A stretch of DNA of 12,010 nt from assembly GCA_027364815.1 (NCBI GenBank), contig DAHXOQ010000060.1:1-12010 (forward strand), written 5' to 3'. Shown in pieces: positions 1 through 7,365 of this stretch (position 1 is the stretch's first letter; each line of letters starts with the position of its first letter). Under the pieces are notes generated by a model. The model was not told where the DNA came from. It did no database searches and worked only from the letters and a program-made list of their open reading frames with translations. Origin of the DNA: Acidobacteriaceae bacterium (GTDB taxonomy: Bacteria > Acidobacteriota > Terriglobia > Terriglobales > Acidobacteriaceae). Made by a program: the position numbers and the translations under genes.

Positions 1-330
1 CACTGCCAGCAGCACCGTCAGCAGCGGATAGAGCGAGATCAGAGAAAGCACGATCGAAGCTTTTCCGCCTGACTCAAGCGCACGAAAGCTCGGCCACGCG
101 CCCAGCCCATTCAACGCGCCTCCGGCAATCGAGCTGATCACCACCACCCGCGCCAATCCCCAATGCGGATGCGCAAAGATCAACACCACACCCGAGAGCG
201 CCACCATCGCCCAGCAAAACCACAAAAACGATCGCGCGCTCGTAATGCGATTCGTTGAAAGCTTCTGCGTCACCCCGGTAATCCCCCAGAGCACCAACGC
301 AATCATCGAGAATAAAAGCCACGCTCGCAT
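1..330 (-). CDS. EamA-like (DMT superfamily) transporter half, C-terminus beyond window
   Basis: An open frame of 110 codons runs from an ATG at 330 to the left edge without a stop, so the gene is truncated by the window. The protein starts MRAWLLFSMIALVLWGITGV and shows the DMT pattern of closely packed hydrophobic helices: about residues 4-21, 34-54, 61-77 and 91-110. The features W-G near the end of helix 1, G-G-A-L-N-G-L-G in helix 3 and an S-L-I-S-L-Y-P segment in helix 4 match the EamA repeat and parallel the gene just upstream. GAGGA sits 7 nt before the ATG. The gene follows its partner by 32 bp on the same strand, so the two are probably co-transcribed and may form a heterodimer equivalent to one ten-helix carrier. 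The substrate is unknown. The family call is firm; full length and topology cannot be seen. Confidence 0.8.
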   Translation of the reverse strand, partial: MRAWLLFSMIALVLWGITGVTQKLSTNRITSARSFLWFCWAMVALSGVVLIFAHPHWGLARVVVISSIAGGALNGLGAWPSFRALESGGKASIVLSLISLYPLLTVLLAV

Positions 331-362
331 TCAATCGTCCTCACACTTCCAACAAAATTACT

Positions 363-827
363 TCACGCACTCAACAGATAAATCGCGACTAATGCCAACG
401 CCAATCCAACCCATTGAGTGCGCCCAATGCGCTCACGCAGAACAATGAGAGCAAGCAGTACCGTCACCATGGGAAAAAGCGCCGTTACCGGTGCAACCAC
501 TGATGCGCTGCCGCCCGTCACCAGCGCCTGAAAAAACGCCAGGTTGCCAACGCCGCCAAGAATACCCGTCAAAAACGCCCAGAATATTCCGCGCCGCATC
601 TTTTTCTTGCGCTCGTCAGCGCTCGCCTCCGCAACCGGCTTCTCCTTCGAAACAGTCCACCAGACAAAGACCAGCAGCGGAATCAACCCTGCTGTATAGA
701 GCAACTGATTCACGTATGCGTCCACACCAGATGAGGCCACCTTCGAGACCAGTCCCCACGTCCCCCACAAGACAATTGTGGCCAGTGACCACAACAGCCA
801 CGCAGGGAGTCTTCGCATTTGGCTCAT
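363..827 (-). CDS. EamA-like (DMT superfamily) small transporter, half-size
   Basis: This 154-residue membrane protein has five predicted helices (about residues 8-27, 40-58, 79-98, 107-127 and 135-153), one EamA repeat instead of the usual two in ten-helix carriers. Conserved-looking features are VLWGTWG in helix 1, GGVGNLAFFQAL in helix 3, and APVTALFP followed by LRERIG between helices 4 and 5, as in the family. Basic residues cluster at the N-terminus, between helices 2 and 3 (a run of K and R near 73-79) and between helices 4 and 5, suggesting a cytoplasmic N-terminus. The start is supported by GAGGTGAGAGG just upstream, with GAGGTG 7 nt from the ATG. It is the first gene of a two-gene unit with the partial gene at 1-330. 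The cargo is unknown; nothing links it firmly to the sugar genes to the right, from which it diverges. Confidence 0.87.
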   Translation of the reverse strand: MSQMRRLPAWLLWSLATIVLWGTWGLVSKVASSGVDAYVNQLLYTAGLIPLLVFVWWTVSKEKPVAEASADERKKKMRRGIFWAFLTGILGGVGNLAFFQALVTGGSASVVAPVTALFPMVTVLLALIVLRERIGRTQWVGLALALVAIYLLSA

Positions 828-875
828 CGCCTCTCACCTCTAATAATTCTGATAATGGAAATCAATCTTCGCCTG

Positions 876-905
876 AGCATACCCGCCCGCTCGATCAATG
901 AGCAA
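876..905 (-). promoter_or_regulatory. Possible sigma70-type promoter for the transporter pair
   Basis: Read on the minus strand, TTGCTC (900-905) and TATGCT (876-881) are separated by 18 bp, giving moderate matches to the -35 and -10 consensus. Transcription would start near 869, leaving a 5' leader of about 40 nt that holds the GAGGTG ribosome site of the gene starting at 827. This is a by-eye match in a 218-bp divergent intergenic region, so confidence is low. Confidence 0.3.
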
Positions 906-923
906 GAGCTTCCACGCTAACTA

Positions 924-1032
924 ACGCTTGAAATTTGGTTCAAACTTTCGTTCTGGCTGTTGTGTGCTTTCTTCTCAACCCCGACGCGTTTTATCATCAG
1001 CGCGAAGATGGATTTTTCAGTGCTTCAAGCGT
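924..1032 (+). repeat. Long-range 9-bp inverted repeat in leader of the enolase-superfamily gene
   Basis: ACGCTTGAA at 924-932 is the exact reverse complement of TTCAAGCGT at 1024-1032, with 91 bp between them. The second arm ends directly against the GGAGG ribosome site at 1033-1037 of the gene starting at 1046. If transcription begins before 924, the arms could pair in the mRNA next to the ribosome site. A smaller inverted pair, TTGAA/TTCAA with a 6-bp spacer, lies at 928-943. The repeats are visible; function is speculative. Confidence 0.35.
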
Positions 1033-1045
1033 GGAGGCAACAAAA

Positions 1046-2179
1046 ATGAAAATTACGGCAGTCGAAGCGATTCACTTGCGTGCGGAGGATCCGCTCATTG
1101 AGCTCTTCGATGGCTCTTACGATGATTGCGTTCTCGTTGTCCATACGGACACAGGGCTCACCGGCATCGGCGAAACTGAGTCGATGGCTCCTGCCATTCA
1201 AGCCATCGTCCGCGGCCCTTCGGCGCACAATCACGCGCGTGCGCTCTCCGCCGTCCTCTTCGGCGCTGACCCATCTGACCCAATCGCTCTCTGGCAACAA
1301 ATGTTTGAGTCAACGGATTACCTCGGACGTCGCGGTCTCACCATGCACGCCATCGGAGGACTCGACCTCGCGCTTTGGGACCTCAAAGGAAAAATCGAAG
1401 GCAAGCCCATCCACGAACTCCTCGGCGGAAAAAAGCACGACTGTCTTCCCGCTTACGGAACCATCTACCCCATGGCGCGCGCGCCTGAAGAAGTTCGCGC
1501 GCAAGTTGCCTCCGGCAAAGCAAAAAATCTGCGCAACTTCAAATTCGCCGCCGACCCCTGGTGGCTCGACGACATTTCACTCACAGCAAAACTACTGATG
1601 GCCGCGCGCGAAGAAGCCGGCAGCGAAGCCAAACTCATCGTCGATTGCGCGCTCGCCTATCGCACCGCAAAAGAAGGTCTGCGCCTCTTCCCTGCTTATC
1701 GCGACGCTGGCATCTGGTTCCTTGAGGCGCCCTTGCCGCTCGATGATGTCGAGGGCCACCTGGCGATGAGCCGTCACGGAATCCCCATCGGCGTTGGCGA
1801 TCTCGGTCTTACGCACGTGCGCGAATTCATTGAGATGATGGATCACGGCGGTGCAAGCATCTGCCAGCCGGACATTTCGCAGGTCGGCGGATTCACGGGA
1901 ATCCTCAAGATTGCAGCCGCCGCTGCTGCACGTGGCAAGCGTGTTATCACGCATGGTTACAAAACCAACATTGAGATTGCCGCGAACCTGCACTTCCTCT
2001 CAACTCAACCTGCAATTGAACCGCTCGAGTTTTCTCTGAGCCACTCGCCGCTGCGCTGGCAAACAACTCGCGAGCACTTCCCAGTTGAAGAGGATGGCTG
2101 TGTGCGCGTGCCGAACTCACCAGGCCTCGGCGTCACACTCAACACGGAGACCATCGAACGCTATCGATTCGGAAAATAA
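1046..2179 (+). CDS. Enolase-superfamily protein, mandelate racemase/muconate-lactonizing enzyme type
   Basis: The 377-residue protein has the usual length for the MR/MLE group. An N-terminal capping domain (about 1-125, with TDTGLTGIGE at 34-43 and ALWDLKGK at 109-116) is followed by a (beta/alpha)8 barrel. Candidate active-site residues are K166 (NFKF), metal ligands D200 (LIVDC) and E227 (FLEAP), a position expected to be Glu but here D252 (IGVGD), D276 (QPDIS) and H303 (ITHG). Members abstract a proton alpha to a carboxylate, commonly dehydrating or epimerising sugar acids in the cytoplasm with Mg2+. The start is chosen because GGAGG at 1033-1037 lies 8 nt before ATG 1046; the frame stays open upstream to a TTG at 935 but has no ribosome site there. 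It diverges from the transporter pair and ends 3 bp from the regulator. A sugar-acid dehydratase fits the neighbours, but no named subgroup can be assigned. Confidence 0.88.
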   Translation: MKITAVEAIHLRAEDPLIELFDGSYDDCVLVVHTDTGLTGIGETESMAPAIQAIVRGPSAHNHARALSAVLFGADPSDPIALWQQMFESTDYLGRRGLTMHAIGGLDLALWDLKGKIEGKPIHELLGGKKHDCLPAYGTIYPMARAPEEVRAQVASGKAKNLRNFKFAADPWWLDDISLTAKLLMAAREEAGSEAKLIVDCALAYRTAKEGLRLFPAYRDAGIWFLEAPLPLDDVEGHLAMSRHGIPIGVGDLGLTHVREFIEMMDHGGASICQPDISQVGGFTGILKIAAAAAARGKRVITHGYKTNIEIAANLHFLSTQPAIEPLEFSLSHSPLRWQTTREHFPVEEDGCVRVPNSPGLGVTLNTETIERYRFGK

Positions 2180-2182
2180 TTT

Positions 2183-4105
2183 TCAATTCCGCGCAGGCGT
2201 CTCCATCTCCGTCGCACCCCAACGTTGCGGCTGACGCGCATAAGCGCGCGGCGTGCAGTTCATGTGCTTCTTGAAAACCGATGAAAAATACGCCGGGTTG
2301 CAGAAGCCGCAGAGATACGCAACCTCAGCTACCTGCAAGCGCGGGTCAAGCAGTAACCGCTTGCTCATCTCTAATCGTTGGCGGATCAGATACTCTTCCA
2401 GTGTCTGTCCTGTTGTGCGGCTGTAGACGCGTCCCAGATGCCCCGCAGAAATCTTGAGGTTCTTCGCAAGATCGTGAATTGAAACCTTCTCTGGCCCCAG
2501 CTCGCGAATCATGCGCTGCGTCTCCAGCACAATTTTTTCCTCGCGCTGACTGAAGAGCTGCTCCACGAGCTGCCGCAACTGCTCAACATAATTACGAAAA
2601 GCTTCAGCCATCGTGAAGGAACTTTGCGAGCTCACAATAATCTGCACTGCTCGTTCCTTCGCAGAATTCACCGTCTCCGATGCCGCGCCCAGAGTTGCCA
2701 ACTCCAGCGCCAGATGCTCGCATCCCCAGGTCAACAATCCACGCGATTGCTGCACCTGCACTGAGCTGCTGGTTGTCGGCGCCGCTGCAGCCAAAAACTC
2801 ACGCACGGCAATCGCCAGCGTCGCCGGATCAGTCGACTCAATTGCCTTCAACACCTGCGCCAAAGATTGCACCGGTTGTTGACGCCGCTCCGGCATTGAC
2901 TCAAACCAGCTCACCGCGCTTTGACTCGCATCAATCGCAGCCGCCGCCTCATGGTAAGCGCTAAGCAGCTCTGTCGAATCCGGATGAGCCGCACTCACGC
3001 CAATCTTTGAGCTCGTCAGGCCTTCGCTGCGTGCAGTGCGCAACAGTGCCTGCGCCATTTCGTCGAGCAGCACGCGCTCCTGGCCTGTGCTGCGCGATTT
3101 CGGCGCCGTGAAGATGCAGACCTCTGCCGGACCAACCATCGTTGCAAATGAATTCGCCCAGCTTCGGCACCGGTCTTCAATCAAATGAGCTACGCGCGCC
3201 AATGTCAGTTGACCCCCAAGATGCGATTGCCCCGCACCTGAGTTCTGTTCTTCTTCATCCTTCTTGGGTGCTTGCAATCGCAAAACCAAAACGCGATCCG
3301 GCAACTTCTCCATCCCCGTATTGCGCGCCAGTGTTTTGAGCGTCTCTGCATCCACATCGGCACGGCCACCTATCTGTCCCTTCGCAGCCAACAACAGCTC
3401 TGCCAACTCGCGACGATCCAGTTGCACTTCCCGTTCGCGCACCCTCTGAAACTCGCTCATCACCTCAAGCCGCTTCCACGCATTACCTAAATAGCGAGCA
3501 AAAACCTCAAGCATGCGCACCATCGTCGAGAGCTGCTCTTTGCTTACCACGGGCACACGATTGTACGCCTCTTCAAGATGGGAAAAATCAATATGAGATT
3601 GTCCCGCCAATGACTCTTTAACAAACTGAAATCCTTCCTCAGTCGGCTCCTCGGTCAACACCTGCCCGCTGAAAAGTGTTCCCAGGTAGCGACCCTCGCT
3701 GATCACCGGCACCGCAATATCCGTAAGACCCACATGGCACGGATAAACCTGGCTGCATCCACTCTCTCTGCAACGCGCTTTGGCTGGCTTGTCACTGCGC
3801 GCGCAGGTCTGCTCTTCGTGCGCGCCAAAACCATGAACCAGATCGCAAAAGTGCGTGCTGGGGCTGGGCAACTTGTTCTCTTCCGCATTCACTGACGCCG
3901 GCTTCAACTCAACCAGCGCATCGCGCGTATTCACGCGCATCGGCTGGGTCGGATCAAAGAGTTCAAGATCCTCGGCCCACATCAGCTCAACATTGCGAAT
4001 CGGGCTCGAATCATTCAACAAAACAAGAAAATATTCAAAGAGTTCAATATCTTTTTTGAACTGCTGCTTGAGAGTCTCGCTTAAATCCGGCTGGCGGCGC
4101 TTCAT
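2183..4105 (-). CDS. AraC-family transcriptional regulator with N-terminal PocR sensor domain
   Basis: This is a 640-residue multi-domain regulator. Residues about 15-210 resemble the PocR ligand-binding domain: a hydrophobic helix (LFEYFLVLL), FCDLV at 86-90, cysteines at 87, 101, 112, 117 and 123, then CHVGLTDIAVPV at 123-134 and YLGTLFSGQV at 140-149. A charged helical linker (about 210-245) leads to a middle domain (about 270-400) that resembles the degenerate GGDEF-like domain of some YesN/CdaR-type regulators. The C-terminus (about 525-625) is a standard two-helix-turn-helix AraC DNA-binding domain, with VSIHDLAKNLKIS and VAEVAYLCGFCNPAYFSSVFKK marking the two units (the latter at 592-613). 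AGAGG lies 8 nt before the ATG. It is downstream of the SDR gene across a 192-bp AT-rich gap and convergent with the enolase-superfamily gene. It is the likely local regulator of the sugar genes; the ligand is unknown. Confidence 0.92.
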   Translation of the reverse strand: MKRRQPDLSETLKQQFKKDIELFEYFLVLLNDSSPIRNVELMWAEDLELFDPTQPMRVNTRDALVELKPASVNAEENKLPSPSTHFCDLVHGFGAHEEQTCARSDKPAKARCRESGCSQVYPCHVGLTDIAVPVISEGRYLGTLFSGQVLTEEPTEEGFQFVKESLAGQSHIDFSHLEEAYNRVPVVSKEQLSTMVRMLEVFARYLGNAWKRLEVMSEFQRVREREVQLDRRELAELLLAAKGQIGGRADVDAETLKTLARNTGMEKLPDRVLVLRLQAPKKDEEEQNSGAGQSHLGGQLTLARVAHLIEDRCRSWANSFATMVGPAEVCIFTAPKSRSTGQERVLLDEMAQALLRTARSEGLTSSKIGVSAAHPDSTELLSAYHEAAAAIDASQSAVSWFESMPERRQQPVQSLAQVLKAIESTDPATLAIAVREFLAAAAPTTSSSVQVQQSRGLLTWGCEHLALELATLGAASETVNSAKERAVQIIVSSQSSFTMAEAFRNYVEQLRQLVEQLFSQREEKIVLETQRMIRELGPEKVSIHDLAKNLKISAGHLGRVYSRTTGQTLEEYLIRQRLEMSKRLLLDPRLQVAEVAYLCGFCNPAYFSSVFKKHMNCTPRAYARQPQRWGATEMETPARN

Positions 4106-4297
4106 GGTTGGTACCTCTGGCTGGAATGGATTGAAGCAATAGTAGTCTCACTGCAATGCGATTTTCCAGCAAAAACACAATAGTTTCTATTTGAATTTTG
4201 CTATATGTTATGTAATTTAGATTTTTAATAGTAGCAATTCGGCAATTTGGTAGCCCATTCTCATGAATATTTGAAAACGAACTCTGCACTTATCGCA
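4106..4297 (-). promoter_or_regulatory. AT-rich upstream region of the PocR/AraC regulator gene
   Basis: This 192-bp gap is clearly richer in A+T than the flanking genes and probably carries the regulator's own promoter. No convincing -35/-10 pair stands out; TTGCTA followed 17 bp later by TACATA on the minus strand is the best weak candidate. On the plus strand ATTC and GAAT flank TCAT at 4257-4268; the same stretch read on the minus strand contains TCATGAGAAT, a 10-bp sequence also found upstream of the TonB-dependent receptor gene. A 5-bp inverted repeat AATAG/CTATT with a TTT spacer lies at 4179-4191. No clear terminator for the preceding SDR gene is seen, so read-through into the regulator is possible. 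Confidence 0.45.
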
Positions 4298-5095
4298 TTA
4301 AGGATGTGCACGAATCGTCAACCCGCCGTCCACCACAAGGGCTGTTCCCGTGATCCAATCCGATTGTGCACAACCTAAATACGCTACTGCCCGCGCAACA
4401 TCCCCAGGCAATCCACGCCTGCCAAGCGGATGAATCGCCTCTGTTTCCCTCGCTGTCGCTTCAGGGTCGGGCACAGTACGTAGCCACTCATCCCACATCG
4501 CCGTATCAATGTATCCAGGGCAAACAGCATTCACTCGAATCTTTCGCGGCGCCAACTCAAGCGCCAGGTTGCGGGTCAGCGCAATCATCCCCGCCTTCGA
4601 GCACGCATAAGGAATCGCATTCGCAAAAGCATGTTCCGCATGTATAGAACTGATGTTCACGATCGCTCCGTCTTTAACGGGAAAGTCTTTCGCCAAAGCT
4701 TGGGCCATCAAAAATGGCGCGCGTAAATTCACCGCCATCACGCGATCAAAATCCTCCGCCGTCAACTGTTCAAACGAAAGATCAAGTTCAATTCCCGCAT
4801 TATTCACCAGCAAATCAATGCGCCCCGTCAGCCGTATCAAATCTGCTGCAAACTTCTGAATTTCCTCCGCAATCGACACATCAACTGCAAATGTATGGCA
4901 CTCTGCGCCGCTACGCGCATTTAGCACAGCTGCGGCTTCATTCAACTTCTCCGTTTTGCAATCCACCAGAACCACCCGTGCGCCACGAGCATGCAACTCT
5001 TCCGCGATCGCGTAACCAATGCCCTGCGCTGCACCTGTAACAACTGCAACCTTGCCAACAAACTCCGCGCTGCCTGCAAAGTTAGTTTGAGTCAT
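4298..5095 (-). CDS. Classical short-chain dehydrogenase/reductase, NAD-dependent type
   Basis: This 265-residue cytoplasmic SDR has the complete classical motif set: TGAAQGIG at 20-27 for nucleotide binding, NNAG at 98-101, and a catalytic tetrad N123, S150, Y163 and K167 with the usual 13-residue Ser-Tyr spacing. Asp45 at the end of the second strand (VVLVD) favours NAD(H) over NADP(H). Other family features are NAVCPGYIDT at 189-198 and the C-terminal ITGTALVVDGG at 248-258. The ATG overlaps the stop of the upstream glycosidase gene in an ATGA arrangement, which suggests translational coupling and a shared role; a GGGGGGAAATCGAG stretch provides the ribosome site. From context it could oxidise the released sugar at C1 or a derived alcohol, but SDR substrate cannot be read from these motifs. 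FabG-type reductase names would be equally generic. Confidence 0.9.
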   Translation of the reverse strand: MTQTNFAGSAEFVGKVAVVTGAAQGIGYAIAEELHARGARVVLVDCKTEKLNEAAAVLNARSGAECHTFAVDVSIAEEIQKFAADLIRLTGRIDLLVNNAGIELDLSFEQLTAEDFDRVMAVNLRAPFLMAQALAKDFPVKDGAIVNISSIHAEHAFANAIPYACSKAGMIALTRNLALELAPRKIRVNAVCPGYIDTAMWDEWLRTVPDPEATARETEAIHPLGRRGLPGDVARAVAYLGCAQSDWITGTALVVDGGLTIRAHP

Positions 5096-7320
5096 CTCGA
5101 TTTCCCCCCGTTCGCCTTTTCAGAAGCCTCTTCAATAAAAACCAACTCCGAACTGTTGGGTTGATTCAGCTCAACTACCAACCCAGCGCTCATCAGATCC
5201 GCCCCACTCGCTACTCGATCTCGCGAACTTCCATCTTCAAAGTGCAGCTTGTATCTCGCCGATGCCGTGAGACCGGCAAGCTGGAATTTATGCGCCGCCT
5301 CATCAACCGTTGACCCACGAAAAGCAAAGACCACGCCCTTCTCGCGCTTCGGATCCCAGTACTCAATCGCATCCCAATGCACACCATCGGGCCGCGCGGA
5401 AACGTGAAATAGCTGAGCATCACGAATCAGCGGCCGCAGCTCGCTCTTGTAGAGTGCAATCGCCGCACGCGCTGCCTCGTGCTGTTCCGCTGTCCACGCA
5501 GTTGTATCCAGCATGATTGATGTCCAGCCCATCATTCCGCTGCGCAGCATGTAACGGAAATTTTCAATCCGTGGCGTCGGCCACTTCTCCACATAACTCT
5601 CCAGCATCGCCGCTGGCAGCACATAGCTGGTATCAAAAAATGCACGCCGGTTTGAGAGCGGATCATAAGTATCTGTGATTGAAAAATAATCACCATGCGC
5701 CGCTGAACCAAAATCCATCATGCGGCCACCATCGTTGCATATTTCAAAGAGCAAGCCCGGATGGTCGCGCCTGAGTTGCTCATAAATTTTGTAGTATGCG
5801 CGCACCGCGTGGTCACTGACATCCGTTGAATTCGACGCCACCACAAAATCAAATCCGCTGTCATGATCTGTGCGCGCAGTGCTTCTATTCGGCGGTGCAT
5901 GAGGATGGTTCTCCCGCAAACATCCCTCCATCACCAGATACCCATCGTGCTCCAGCATATCCAGATGGTAGCTCTCCACAATGCGTTTCAATTCGCCAGC
6001 CGCATAATCACGCGCCGCGGTAACTCCCAGGTCGATCGTCTGACCCTTGAACTCTTCCGGCTTCCAATCTGCAGCCACATCATGCGAAAGCCACGGCTCA
6101 ACCTTCATCACATTGAGTGCGCCCGGCTCCGTGTTCACGCCCGCCTGCGCCCAATCTACCCACAAGCCAAATCGCAACCCGGCCTTGTGCGCCGCGTCGG
6201 CAATCGCTCCCAGCCCGCGCGGAAACTTGGTCGGATCCGGATACCAATCTCCCACGCCGCGGAACCACCCCGCATCCATGTGGAACATCTCCAATCCCAA
6301 TTCTTTCGACTCGCCAATCATCCGCAGCGCCAGCGCCTCATCCACTTGCATTCCGCTGCCCCAGCTGTTGTTCACCAGCACTGGATACTGCGGATCTGCC
6401 CACGTCTTCTGATTCCCAAGCACCGCGCGCACCCACGGCCGCAACTGGTTGCCCGCTCCATCCGGACGACCACGGAAAACTCCAATAAAAGCCGTCGGCG
6501 TTTCAAAACTTCCGTCCACCGCAAGCCGCGTTTTGTACGGCCCCGGCTCGGGATTCAATCCTAGCCGTGTCTCAAGCTTGTTCCCGCTCGCATCATCCAC
6601 GCGCTTGAGCCTGATCCGCGTACGCCCACTGAACTCTAATCCCGCGTACCAACCACCTTTATTGTTCGCAGCATCATAAACAACCTCAATCGGAATAATC
6701 TCTCGCGCTTCGCCCGGCATCGGTCGCGCATAAGTCGACGACCTTCCAATCCAATCGAATCCCTTGCTCACTTCTATATCGTGCACTCCTTCAGCCGACG
6801 GGGTATCCGCACCCTTCTCTACAGAAAAATGACGCAGCCCATCACCGCCGCGCAACTCAAGTTGAAGGCTATCCACCAGCGGAAGCCACAACTCGCGTCC
6901 ACTCAGATTTTCAATTGTGATTCTGTGTTCCAGCGGTCCAAACTCTGCGCGTGACTCCCACCGCCAGCGCAAACGAAGATGCGGTGTTGCGCACTCATAA
7001 ACAAATTCAAGCGTGTGCGCATCCATCACGGTCAACGCAGGCTTCAGCAACCACGTGAGCGCAATGGACGCCCCATCCGCTTCAACCGATGCAGGCAAAC
7101 TTTCCTCGCCCGCATTCTCCCAAACGCGACCATCGACAGCAGCAATGCTGACCAACCGCGGAAACTCTGCACCCGCATTGAACTCAGCGTGCAGGTCGCT
7201 CTGCCTGATAACAGCACTCCGCTTGTCCGGGCTTTGCGCACCAACACCCGCCACAGCCAGTCCCAAAAAGCAGAGCACTACCGCCGCGCATTTGAATGCT
7301 GTCTGACTCAAAATTGGCAT
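5092..7320 (-). CDS. Exported GH36-like alpha-galactosidase (melibiase family)
   Basis: The 742-residue protein starts with a signal peptide (MPILSQTAFKCAAVVLCFLG, then LAVAGVGA with likely cleavage near 28/29), so it acts outside the cytoplasm. An N-terminal beta-sandwich (about 35-300) precedes a (beta/alpha)8 barrel with clan GH-D features: MDAGWF at 348-353, GDWYPD at 357-362, KFPRGL at 365-370, and FGLWVDW at 384-390. D459 in LEHDG is the candidate nucleophile and D550 in SITD the candidate acid/base; EICNDGGRMMDFG at 526-538 corresponds to the conserved glycine-rich region. A short beta domain ends the protein. The start at 7320 is preferred because GGGGAG lies 9 nt upstream and the signal peptide begins there; longer TTG starts fall inside the terminator hairpin. 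It lies behind the TonB receptor gene and overlaps the SDR gene by 4 bp. The nucleophile motif differs from the common KWD, so specificity may not be plain alpha-galactoside. Confidence 0.87.
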   Translation of the reverse strand: MPILSQTAFKCAAVVLCFLGLAVAGVGAQSPDKRSAVIRQSDLHAEFNAGAEFPRLVSIAAVDGRVWENAGEESLPASVEADGASIALTWLLKPALTVMDAHTLEFVYECATPHLRLRWRWESRAEFGPLEHRITIENLSGRELWLPLVDSLQLELRGGDGLRHFSVEKGADTPSAEGVHDIEVSKGFDWIGRSSTYARPMPGEAREIIPIEVVYDAANNKGGWYAGLEFSGRTRIRLKRVDDASGNKLETRLGLNPEPGPYKTRLAVDGSFETPTAFIGVFRGRPDGAGNQLRPWVRAVLGNQKTWADPQYPVLVNNSWGSGMQVDEALALRMIGESKELGLEMFHMDAGWFRGVGDWYPDPTKFPRGLGAIADAAHKAGLRFGLWVDWAQAGVNTEPGALNVMKVEPWLSHDVAADWKPEEFKGQTIDLGVTAARDYAAGELKRIVESYHLDMLEHDGYLVMEGCLRENHPHAPPNRSTARTDHDSGFDFVVASNSTDVSDHAVRAYYKIYEQLRRDHPGLLFEICNDGGRMMDFGSAAHGDYFSITDTYDPLSNRRAFFDTSYVLPAAMLESYVEKWPTPRIENFRYMLRSGMMGWTSIMLDTTAWTAEQHEAARAAIALYKSELRPLIRDAQLFHVSARPDGVHWDAIEYWDPKREKGVVFAFRGSTVDEAAHKFQLAGLTASARYKLHFEDGSSRDRVASGADLMSAGLVVELNQPNSSELVFIEEASEKANGGKSR

Positions 7321-7365
7321 TGAACGCAACTCCCCGCTTCGATGGCAGCGAACAACAACTCTCAG

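Noticed and set aside
74..334. Small minus-strand 86-codon frame over the left transporter gene
   Set aside because: It is out of frame with the transporter half that shows clear EamA-like helices and its own ribosome site; the composition is that of a shadow frame.
935..1045. Upstream extension of the enolase-superfamily gene to a TTG at 935, giving a hydrophobic, leader-like N-terminus
   Set aside because: No ribosome site precedes 935, whereas GGAGG lies 8 nt before ATG 1046 and the family's N-terminus (MKITAVEAIHLR) begins there. The hydrophobic stretch is probably incidental.
4138..4234. Repeated AATAGTAG (4138-4145 and 4227-4234) as regulatory sites
   Set aside because: An 8-bp repeat in AT-rich sequence with an 89-bp period is easily chance, and no second feature supports it.
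4285..4310. TGCAC/GTGCA inverted repeat at the end of the SDR gene as a terminator
   Set aside because: The stem is only 5 bp with a 16-nt loop, spans the stop codon and lacks a proper T tract.
5863..6564. Plus-strand open frame of 233 codons opposite the GH36-like gene
   Set aside because: Low-complexity, His/Pro/Arg-rich translation antisense to conserved catalytic motifs; judged a shadow frame.
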